28,363 nt of DNA from an uncultured Collinsella sp. (GTDB lineage: Bacteria > Actinomycetota > Coriobacteriia > Coriobacteriales > Coriobacteriaceae): NCBI GenBank assembly GCA_900545835.1, contig URBB01000010.1, positions 1 through 28,363 of the forward strand, read 5' to 3'. A program made the translations under genes and the position numbers. Below, one piece after another: positions 22,957-28,363 of this stretch (position 1 is the stretch's first letter; each line of letters starts with the position of its first letter). The notes beneath the pieces were generated by a model that made no database searches, had not been told where the DNA came from, and saw nothing but the letters and a program-made list of their open reading frames with translations.

Positions 22957-23082
22957 AATGACTTCCTAAAAAGTTGTGTCTTTCGATCCGGTGGCAATTG
23001 TAGGTGAACTCGGTTGCTGTCGGATGATGATTCTGCCGTATCGCTACATGCGGCTCGGAGACCTTGTCAGGATGAGAAGCGT

Positions 23083-23775
23083 ATGGTGTTCAAAATCGTT
23101 AGAACCGTCTGGCCGGTGATGCTTACCTATGTTGCAATAGGCGCGCCGTGCGGAATGATCATGGGGCAGACGGGAATGGAGCCCTGGATGGTCTTTGCCC
23201 TGAGCAGCACGTTTGTGACGGGCAGCGGCCAGTTTATGATCTGCAATCTTTGGCTGGCGGACGTGCCGGCACCTTCGATTATCGCGAGCGTTGCCGCCAT
23301 CTCCTCGCGTTTTGCGCTTTACTCGGCATCGATCGCGCCGCATCTGACGGGTGCCTCGAAGCGTCAGACGCTGGCTGTTGCCGCGACACTTACCGAGGAG
23401 GCATATGGCATCTCGCTTGCCAAGTTGGTTGAAGGGGAGGATTGGGGCCCGCGTGAGTCCTTCGTGCTCAACGTGATCCTTATCGCAACATGGGGCGTTT
23501 CGTGTACGACGGGCGCCATCGTCGGCGCCGTTGTCGATGTTCCCACCGCCATTGCAGCCTTTGTCTGCACCTCGCTCTTTATCTGCCTGCTCTTTTCGCA
23601 GCGGCTGTCGCGCGGCAATGTCGTGGCTGCTGTTATGGCTGCGGTGTCTGTCGCCATATGCAAGTTCTTGGGCCTCACGAATATTGCCGTGCCGGCAAGC
23701 GTCGTGGCCGGCATTGCCATTGCGTTGGCGTGCGATGCTGTATTTGACGGAAGAGGTGCCCGCGATGCCCGTTAA
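23083..23775 (+). CDS. azlC: AzlC-family branched-chain amino acid exporter, large subunit
   Basis: 230 residues with about seven membrane segments. Recognisable AzlC features: the early VMLTYVAIGAPCGMIMG, VTGSGQFMICNLW, the conserved SSRFALYSASIAPHL, and TEEAYGISL (usual TDE.yal). AzlC pairs with AzlD to export branched-chain amino acids and analogues. The ATG at 23083 is preferred; AGGATGAGAAG lies upstream, and the frame before it is a low-quality extension to 23014. The azlD start lies 11 bases inside its 3' end, so the pair is coupled. Confidence 0.85.
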   Translation: MVFKIVRTVWPVMLTYVAIGAPCGMIMGQTGMEPWMVFALSSTFVTGSGQFMICNLWLADVPAPSIIASVAAISSRFALYSASIAPHLTGASKRQTLAVAATLTEEAYGISLAKLVEGEDWGPRESFVLNVILIATWGVSCTTGAIVGAVVDVPTAIAAFVCTSLFICLLFSQRLSRGNVVAAVMAAVSVAICKFLGLTNIAVPASVVAGIAIALACDAVFDGRGARDAR

Positions 23776-24088
23776 CGAGTTCTTGGTTCTGTGGCTGTCG
23801 TCGTGGGCTGCTATCGTGTTCTTTCGCATCGCGCCGGCGTTCGCCTTGCGCGGGCGGACCCTGTCGCCCCGTATTACCGAGGCCCTGGGCTATATCCCGC
23901 CCGCTGCCTTTGCCGCGCTGGTCGCCAACGACTTGGTGAGCCCCGGCGCGTTCGACGCGGGACTCTGGCCTGCCTTGGTTCCCTGGATTGCGGCCGCCGG
24001 CGTCGTGGTCGTGGCGGTCAAGACAAAATCGATGCTGTGGTGCTGCGTCTCGGGCATCGTACTCTATATCGTCTTGAGCCTTATATAG
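23765..24088 (+). CDS. azlD: AzlD-family branched-chain amino acid exporter, small subunit
   Basis: 107 residues, begins MPVNEFLVLWLSSWAAIVFFRIAPAF and has about four membrane segments, as AzlD should. Visible: ITEALGYIPPAAFAALV (the conserved PPA region) and AVKTKSMLWCCVSGIVLY (family pattern of KTrs...vv.Gm). AzlD is the small partner that completes the AzlC transporter. The ATG at 23765 overlaps azlC by 11 bp, with AGAGG about eight bases upstream. The frame is open far upstream, but that part is the wrong-frame shadow of azlC. Confidence 0.85.
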   Translation: MPVNEFLVLWLSSWAAIVFFRIAPAFALRGRTLSPRITEALGYIPPAAFAALVANDLVSPGAFDAGLWPALVPWIAAAGVVVVAVKTKSMLWCCVSGIVLYIVLSLI

Positions 24089-24127
24089 GGGTGGCGTCGC
24101 GGGCGCCGAATCTCGTTCCATCCCAAC

Positions 24128-24221
24128 TTGTCGAATTTTTCACCGAGCTGGTCTATTTCTTCTGGTACCATGGTCAAACTTTACTGTAGCAAAGCATGAC
24201 GTGGGCTTTTGTTCCGCGTCA
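24128..24221 (+). promoter_or_regulatory. Candidate promoter and leader hairpin upstream of the KdgT-like gene
   Basis: TTGTCG (24128-24133) and TCTATT (24152-24157), 18 bases apart, match 4 of 6 positions each. In the leader, TGACGTGG (24197-24204) pairs with CCGCGTCA (24214-24221) with one T-G wobble and a 9-base loop, about 17 bases before the start codon. It could influence translation. Confidence 0.35.
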
Positions 24222-24238
24222 GCGGAAATGGGGGTTTC

Positions 24239-25261
24239 ATGGCACAGGAAGCGACTGCCAACGAGCAAAAGAAATTCAAGGTTCCGCGCATCCCGGGCGA
24301 CATCATGATCTATCCGATGATCGTCGGTCTTTTGCTCAACACCTTCTGCCCGCAGGTTTTTGAGATCGGCGGCTTCTTTACGGCTGCCTGCCGCGGTGGC
24401 TCCAATACCATCGTCGCCGCGATCCTGCTGTTCGTGGGCGCCGGCATCAGCTTTAAGTCCACGCCGGGCGCCATCAAGACCGGTATCGTCGTGCTGATTC
24501 CCAAGCTGGTCGTCGCAGCGGCTCTCGGCCTAGGCGTGGCATATTTCTTTAACGACAACTTCCTGGGTCTGAGCTCCGTGTCTATCATCGGCGGCATTAC
24601 GTTTTGCAACATGGCGCTCTATACGGGCATCATGGGCGAGTTCGGCGATGAGTCCGAGCAGGGCGCCGTCGGTATCCTGTTCTTTACGGCCGGCCCCGCC
24701 GTCACGATGATCATCCTTGGTGTTTCGGGTCTTGCCAACATCCCTGTCGGTACTATCATCGGCTCCATTTTGCCGCTCGTTATCGGCATGGTTCTTGGCA
24801 ACCTGTTCCCGTTTATCAAGAACCTGCTGGTTCCCGGTTCCAACCCTGCGATTGCCGTCATCGGATTTCAGCTTGGCGCGTCCATGAGCCTGTCGAGCTT
24901 TATCACCGGCGGTATTTCCGGCATCTTGCTGGGCCTTGTCACGCTGTTTGTCGTCGGTCCCATCACCTTTGCGTTCGAGCGCCTGTGCGGTGGTAACGGC
25001 AAGGCTGCCGTGGCTTGTTCCACCATCGCCGGCACGGCTATGACCACGCCGGTTGCTCTCGCCGAGGTCGCGCCGCGCTACGCCGAGCTTGCGCCCACCG
25101 CGTACGCCCAGATCGCCACTGCCGTTATCATCACGGCAATCATGGCTCCGATTCTGACCGGCTGGGTCGACAAGAAGTTCTGCCAGGGCAAGGAGGACCT
25201 GTCGCCTGCCGGTGTCGAGGCCATCGAGGAGGCCGTCGCGACCGACATCGATGGCGAGTAA
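24239..25261 (+). CDS. kdgT: 2-keto-3-deoxygluconate permease (KdgT family)
   Basis: 340 residues, mostly hydrophobic with about ten membrane segments. It begins after a short basic region with KVPRIPGDIMIYPMIVGLLLNTFCPQ, the KdgT-family opening (I.R.PGG.mm.P...G...n...P). GGSNTIVAAILLFVGAGISF, GITFCNMALYTGIMGEFGD and TTPVALAEVAPRY are further typical blocks. The family imports 2-keto-3-deoxygluconate by proton symport, in pectin or glucuronate use. No kdgK or kdgA gene lies nearby, so the actual substrate is unproven. The ATG at 24239 has AAATGGGGG upstream. A palindrome overlaps the stop codon, and a strong terminator follows at 25308. Confidence 0.85.
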   Translation: MAQEATANEQKKFKVPRIPGDIMIYPMIVGLLLNTFCPQVFEIGGFFTAACRGGSNTIVAAILLFVGAGISFKSTPGAIKTGIVVLIPKLVVAAALGLGVAYFFNDNFLGLSSVSIIGGITFCNMALYTGIMGEFGDESEQGAVGILFFTAGPAVTMIILGVSGLANIPVGTIIGSILPLVIGMVLGNLFPFIKNLLVPGSNPAIAVIGFQLGASMSLSSFITGGISGILLGLVTLFVVGPITFAFERLCGGNGKAAVACSTIAGTAMTTPVALAEVAPRYAELAPTAYAQIATAVIITAIMAPILTGWVDKKFCQGKEDLSPAGVEAIEEAVATDIDGE

Positions 25262-25271
25262 CGGCCGTTAC
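25258..25271. other. 14-bp perfect palindrome across the kdgT stop codon
   Basis: GTAACGGCCGTTAC reads the same on both strands and includes the TAA stop (25259-25261). It could form a short hairpin only with a tiny loop, so protein binding is more likely if it has any role. Confidence 0.5.
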
Positions 25272-25307
25272 CGATAATTGATTCCGGCGTGCAATTCGCG
25301 CCGTCCG

Positions 25308-25349
25308 AGCGCCCGAACAGAAACTGTTTTGCAGTGATGTTCGGGCGCT
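25308..25349 (+). terminator. Intrinsic terminator of the KdgT-like gene
   Basis: AGCGCCCGAACA (25308-25319) pairs perfectly with TGTTCGGGCGCT (25338-25349), 12 bp, with an 18-base loop. The stem is followed by TTGCTATG, a weak U tract. Confidence 0.75.
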
Positions 25350-25385
25350 TTGCTATGATTCCCTTTACCCCTGCGGAGTAAAGGG
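25329..25385 (+). promoter_or_regulatory. Candidate promoter and 5' hairpin of the GGDEF gene
   Basis: TGCTATGAT (25351-25359) is an extended -10 box directly after the kdgT terminator stem; a TTGCAG (25329-25334) in the terminator loop is a possible but distant -35 (19 bases). CCCTTTAC (25361-25368) and GTAAAGGG (25378-25385) form a perfect 8-bp stem at the expected transcript start. Confidence 0.45.
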
Positions 25386-25450
25386 GTGTTTATTGCCCTG
25401 ATTCGAATTGGGCGATTCTGACCATTCGGATATTGAAGGGATGGCGTCTA

Positions 25451-26593
25451 GTGGTTAAGGCACTCAAGATTGAGATATTCCTGCTATGCATGATTGTTCT
25501 TATCGGGCTTGCCGCGCGAAGTCGTCGCTCCTTGTTCTCGAGCACCCTGCAGCTATTGTTTAGCATGCTTGGCTACACCTCTGCCGCGTACATATTATTC
25601 GATATGATCTGGACGCTTTCGGATGGTGCGGACGGCACGTTGGGTATTGCTGCCAACTGGATTTCCAACGCGGTTTCGTTTTCGCTCTTTGCCATCGCGT
25701 GTCTCATTTGGTTTATCTATTCCGAGACGATGCAGGGCTCTCGCCTTGTGACCTCGCGCTATAGGGTGGTGCTTGTAACGTTGCCTACGGCTCTGGTGGT
25801 CGTGCTGGCTTTTACCAGTTACTGGACGCACGCCTTGTTCTATATCGATTCGCAGGGCGTGTATCGTCGCGGCTTTGCCTATATGATCCAGCCCATTGTC
25901 AGCTACTGTTACGTTATACATACGTCCCTGCATGCGTTTGTGCAATCTCGCAGGGTCGAGAGCCTGCAGACGAAGGCTATCTATCGAACCTTGGCATTTT
26001 TCGCCATTCCGGCCCTGGTGGGCGGTACCTTTCAGATCGTATACTCGGTGCCTGGCCTTTGTGTCGGCATAATGATTAGCATGTTGCTGCTCTATATCAT
26101 CTGCCAGGAGCAACTGATCTCGACTGACCCGTTGACTGGACTCAACAACCGCAACCGTTTTGAGACCTATATGCTGTCGCTCTTTTCAAATGTGGATCAG
26201 GCCGAAGATGTATATCTGCTTATGATGGACGCTGACGGCTTTAAGCAGATTAACGATCGCTATGGACATGTGGAGGGCGACCATGCTCTTCAGGTTGTTG
26301 CGACGGCGCTCAAGGATGTCTGCTCGGCGTCTGGTGGCTTTATCGCGCGTTATGGTGGCGATGAGTTCGTGGTGCTCCAAAAGGCAGCGGCGGAACAGGA
26401 TATCATGCATCTGTGCGCGACAATCAACGACGAGCTCGCGCATGCCGAGGTGCCGTATGCATTGCGGATGTCCATCGGTTGCGCGCGGGTCGGCGATAGT
26501 GTTGATACCTGGCAAGACTTACTTCGCGCTGCCGATGCGGAGCTCTATCGCGTCAAGGCCGAGAAAAAGAAAGCCGGCGTACAAATACGCTAG
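25451..26593 (+). CDS. Membrane-bound GGDEF diguanylate cyclase
   Basis: 380 residues from the GTG at 25451. The N-terminal half has about seven to eight membrane segments (about 7-22, 32-52, 71-90, 105-123, 142-160, 178-198 and 200-217) as a sensor of unnamed type. The GGDEF domain starts at STDPLTGLNNRNRF (224-237), has MMDADGFKQINDRYGH (258-273) for metal and nucleotide binding, and an intact YGGDEF (301-306), so it should make cyclic di-GMP. The RxxD inhibitory site expected five residues before GGDEF is absent (ASGG in its place). GAAGGG lies about 10 bases before the GTG; an upstream in-frame TTG at 25433 is less likely. A terminator follows at 26594. Confidence 0.85.
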   Translation: MVKALKIEIFLLCMIVLIGLAARSRRSLFSSTLQLLFSMLGYTSAAYILFDMIWTLSDGADGTLGIAANWISNAVSFSLFAIACLIWFIYSETMQGSRLVTSRYRVVLVTLPTALVVVLAFTSYWTHALFYIDSQGVYRRGFAYMIQPIVSYCYVIHTSLHAFVQSRRVESLQTKAIYRTLAFFAIPALVGGTFQIVYSVPGLCVGIMISMLLLYIICQEQLISTDPLTGLNNRNRFETYMLSLFSNVDQAEDVYLLMMDADGFKQINDRYGHVEGDHALQVVATALKDVCSASGGFIARYGGDEFVVLQKAAAEQDIMHLCATINDELAHAEVPYALRMSIGCARVGDSVDTWQDLLRAADAELYRVKAEKKKAGVQIR

Positions 26594-26635
26594 AAAAGGG
26601 GCATACGACCGCATTGATGGTCGTGCGCCCTTTTT
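26594..26635 (+). terminator. Intrinsic terminator of the GGDEF gene
   Basis: AAAAGGGGC and ACGACC (26594-26610) pair with GGTCGT and GCGCCC (26619-26630), with one bulge; the loop is GCATTGAT. Five T follow (26631-26635). The remaining gap to 26782 contains no gene. Confidence 0.7.
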
Positions 26636-26782
26636 GCGTTTGCGGGGGCCACCGGCCACAACGCCCAGGCGCGGTGCGGCAAGACGAGCGTCTGCCGCCG
26701 CGGCTCGGTACGAAATCAACGAGAGCCAGTGCATTCCATTAAGCTAAAGTGTGTGAAGGCTCTCTCTAAAAAGGTGAGCTCG

Positions 26783-27718
26783 CTAGGCTTTTTTGGGTTT
26801 GTTGACGATGATTATGCCGCCGCAGACCAACAGCAGGGCAACAAGTACGGTAACGGGGCTCGTGCCAGCGCCCTCGCCGAGCAGCAGCGCGCTCAGCAGT
26901 ACGCCAAAGACCGGGTTCATAAACCCAAAGACCGAGACGCGGCTGACGGGGTTGACGGCAAGCAGGCGCGACCACAGCGAGTAGGCGACCGCGGAGATAA
27001 GCGCCATGTAGATGATGAGCGCGATGGCGGGGGCAATCGCCGTGGGGGAGAGCGCGCCACCCATCAAAAAGCCGATGGCGGTGAGGACAAGGCCGCCGAC
27101 CAAGAACTGCCACCCGGCAAGCAAGACGCCGTCGTGCTCGCGCGAGAAGATGCCAATGAGGCAGGTCGACAGGGCGCCCGCAACAGTGGAAGCCAAGATA
27201 AAGCCCTCGCCATCGAGCCTGAAGCCAAAGGTGCCATCTGCGCCCGAGAGGTTGACGAGCGCGACGCCGGCAAAGCCCAGCGCACAGCCAAGCACCTTGG
27301 CCGTATTGAGCTTCTCGGTGTGAAATGCCAGGGCGGCAAAGAGGATTGCGAGGAAGTTGGCGCTGGCCTCGATGATGGAGCTCGACATGGCGCTGGCGCG
27401 CGAGAGGCCCAGATAGAAAAAGAAGTACTGCCCGATAGTCTGGAAGAGCGACAAGACAAAGATGGGCTTGATGTCGCGAGCCTGCGGAATGAGGGGGCGG
27501 CGTTGGGCCGCACTCATCCCAACGATAACCAGGGCGCCGGCAAGCGTGAAGCGCAAGCCCGCAAAGAGCAGCTGCGAGGCGCTATCGTGCGCCGGGATAC
27601 CAAAGAGTGCGTAGCCGATCTTGATGCAGGGAAAGGCCGATCCCCAGAGTGCACAGCAAACAAGACAGCCCAGGATGAGTCCGGGCAGGGCGGCGAGATA
27701 CGGCTTGCGGCTTTCCAT
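26783..27718 (-). CDS. EamA-family (DMT superfamily) transporter
   Basis: 311 residues with about ten membrane helices in two EamA repeats. The first repeat opens LILGCLVCCALWGSAFPCIKIG (usual WGs.f...k), continues LLFAGLRFTLAGALV and QYFFFYLGLSRASAMSSSIIEASANFLAILFA. The second includes ALSTCLIGIFSR, AYSLWSRLLAVNPVSRVSVFGFMNPVFGVLLSALLLGE and ends in a basic tail. EamA proteins export or import small metabolites, often amino acids; the substrate cannot be told. The ATG at 27718 has AGGAAGG upstream. It lies downstream of the purL terminator on the same strand and so has its own promoter, not identified. Confidence 0.85.
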   Translation of the reverse strand: MESRKPYLAALPGLILGCLVCCALWGSAFPCIKIGYALFGIPAHDSASQLLFAGLRFTLAGALVIVGMSAAQRRPLIPQARDIKPIFVLSLFQTIGQYFFFYLGLSRASAMSSSIIEASANFLAILFAALAFHTEKLNTAKVLGCALGFAGVALVNLSGADGTFGFRLDGEGFILASTVAGALSTCLIGIFSREHDGVLLAGWQFLVGGLVLTAIGFLMGGALSPTAIAPAIALIIYMALISAVAYSLWSRLLAVNPVSRVSVFGFMNPVFGVLLSALLLGEGAGTSPVTVLVALLLVCGGIIIVNKPKKA

Positions 27719-27739
27719 GATGTCCTTCCTACATGCGCG

Positions 27740-27780
27740 AAGTAAAAAAGAACCCGCCACCGGATGTGTCGGTGGCGGGT
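27740..27780 (-). terminator. Intrinsic terminator after the PurL-type gene
   Basis: ACCCGCCACCG (27752-27762) and CGGTGGCGGGT (27770-27780) form a perfect 11-bp stem with a 7-base loop. On the minus strand it is followed by TTCTTTTTTACTT, a clear U tract. It separates the purine gene from the EamA gene. Confidence 0.85.
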
Positions 27781-27817
27781 GTTGTTACCCGAAGGGATTG
27801 TACCTGATGGGAAAGGT

Positions 27818-28329
27818 TTAAGCGAAGTAGGCCACGCCGCTCTCAAAGATCGGCATGAACTTATCGCCGGGGACATGCTCGGGCACGTTGCGGTACAGGT
27901 TGTCGCCGCGACGCTCGGCATGGCCCATCTTGCCCAGGACGCGGCCGTCGGGGCTCGTGATGCCCTCGATGGCGAGTGCGGAGCCGTTGGGGTTGACGGA
28001 AAGATCCATGCTGGGCTTGGCGTCTTCGCCCACGTACTGCGTGGCGACCTGGCCGTTGGCGATCAGCTGGGCGAGCACTTCGTCGTTGGCGACAAAGCGG
28101 CCCTCGCCGTGGCTGATGGCGACGGTGTAGGGGTCATCTAGGCTGCACTGCGACAGCCACGGGGACAAGTTGGACGAGATGCGGGTGCGCACCAGACGGC
28201 TCTGGTGGCGGCCGATGGTGTTGAACGTCAACGTGGGCGCATCGGGTGTGGCGTCGACGATGTCGCCGTAGGGCACCAGGCCGAGCTTGATCAGGGCCTG
28301 GAAGCCGTTGCAGATGCCCAGCATCAGGC
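27818..28329 (-). CDS. purL: Phosphoribosylformylglycinamidine synthase, C-terminal glutaminase part (cut by contig end)
   Basis: About 169 residues remain; the 5' part is lost at the adapter. The class I glutamine amidotransferase nucleophile elbow GICNGFQALIKLG holds the catalytic cysteine. ISHGEGRF, NPNGSALAIEGI and GKMGHAERRG (the His and Glu of the triad) follow in FGAM-synthase order. The end, NLYRNVPEHVPGD...IFESGVAYFA, is what I remember of the long single-chain PurL of Clostridia and Coriobacteria, so this is more likely PurL than free-standing PurQ. It provides ammonia for step four of purine biosynthesis. A strong terminator lies 38 bp downstream. Confidence 0.88.
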
Positions 28330-28363
28330 CTGTCTCTTATACACATCTCCGAGCCCACGAGAC
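28330..28363. other. Nextera read-2 adapter (library artefact)
   Basis: The last 34 bases are the reverse complement of the Nextera read-2 adapter: the mosaic end CTGTCTCTTATACACATCT (28330-28348) followed by CCGAGCCCACGAGAC. Not genomic. Confidence 0.98.

Noticed and set aside
25386..25450. Cyclic di-GMP riboswitch in the GGDEF leader
   Set aside because: The leader is short and the conserved GEMM core and tetraloop receptor pattern are not visible.
26519..26734. 71-residue minus-strand ORF after the GGDEF gene
   Set aside because: It runs antisense through the GGDEF terminator and into its coding end, with no recognisable domain.
26729..27745. 338-residue plus-strand ORF opposite the EamA gene
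   Set aside because: Composition is Lys/Glu/Gly-rich with no hydrophobic or domain pattern; the opposite strand gives a clear ten-helix transporter.

Overview
This is a high-GC bacterial chromosome segment with the gene content and style of the class Coriobacteriia, most likely a gut Collinsella or a close relative. That placement rests on gene content and base composition, not on a marker gene. Both ends are sequencing-library artefact: positions 1-42 hold Nextera adapter preceded by an i5-type index, and positions 28330-28363 hold the opposite Nextera adapter. Genomic sequence is therefore 43-28329, and the two outermost genes are cut by the library ends, not by biology.

Layout. 43-1488 (-): Ski2-like DExH helicase, 3' end missing. 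1489-1798: intergenic, with a long inverted repeat. 1799-3629 (-): trmB and a Trm9/AlkBH8-type methyltransferase. 3897-5518 (+): two-gene operon of a membrane-anchored XRE regulator and a DUF4097-type envelope protein, closed by a strong terminator. 5616-8399 (+): Elp3-family radical SAM/GNAT enzyme with a directly abutting spermidine-synthase-like methyltransferase. 8427-14046 (-): three-gene cassette of a TerB-N/TerB-C protein, a BrxD/DUF2791-like ATPase and an Lhr-like helicase, matching the anti-phage system Shango (SngA-SngB-SngC). 14134-14850 (-): DUF554 membrane protein. 14969-18175 (-): five-gene surface cluster, including a small protein with an LAQTG sorting signal. 18522-22147 (+): FAD-linked lactate-type dehydrogenase with EtfB and a ferredoxin-domain EtfA, the layout of electron-bifurcating lactate dehydrogenase. 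22144-22956 (-): HD-domain hydrolase. 23083-24088 (+): AzlC/AzlD. 24239-25261 (+): KdgT-like permease. 25451-26593 (+): membrane GGDEF protein. 26783-27718 (-): EamA transporter. 27818-28329 (-): C-terminal end of a PurL-type enzyme.

Three themes stand out. First, three tRNA-modification candidates lie within 6 kb: TrmB, a Trm9-like methyltransferase and Elp3. The last two would catalyse consecutive steps toward mcm5U34, a modification normally regarded as eukaryotic; this is inference. Second, the Shango-like cassette has a perfect 12-bp hairpin between its second and third genes, overlapping the stop codon of the ATPase, and a promoter region framed by inverted repeats. Third, the lctD-etfB-etfA operon points to ferredoxin/NAD-coupled oxidation of lactate or another 2-hydroxyacid. 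No tRNA, rRNA, CRISPR array, transposase or prophage gene was seen.
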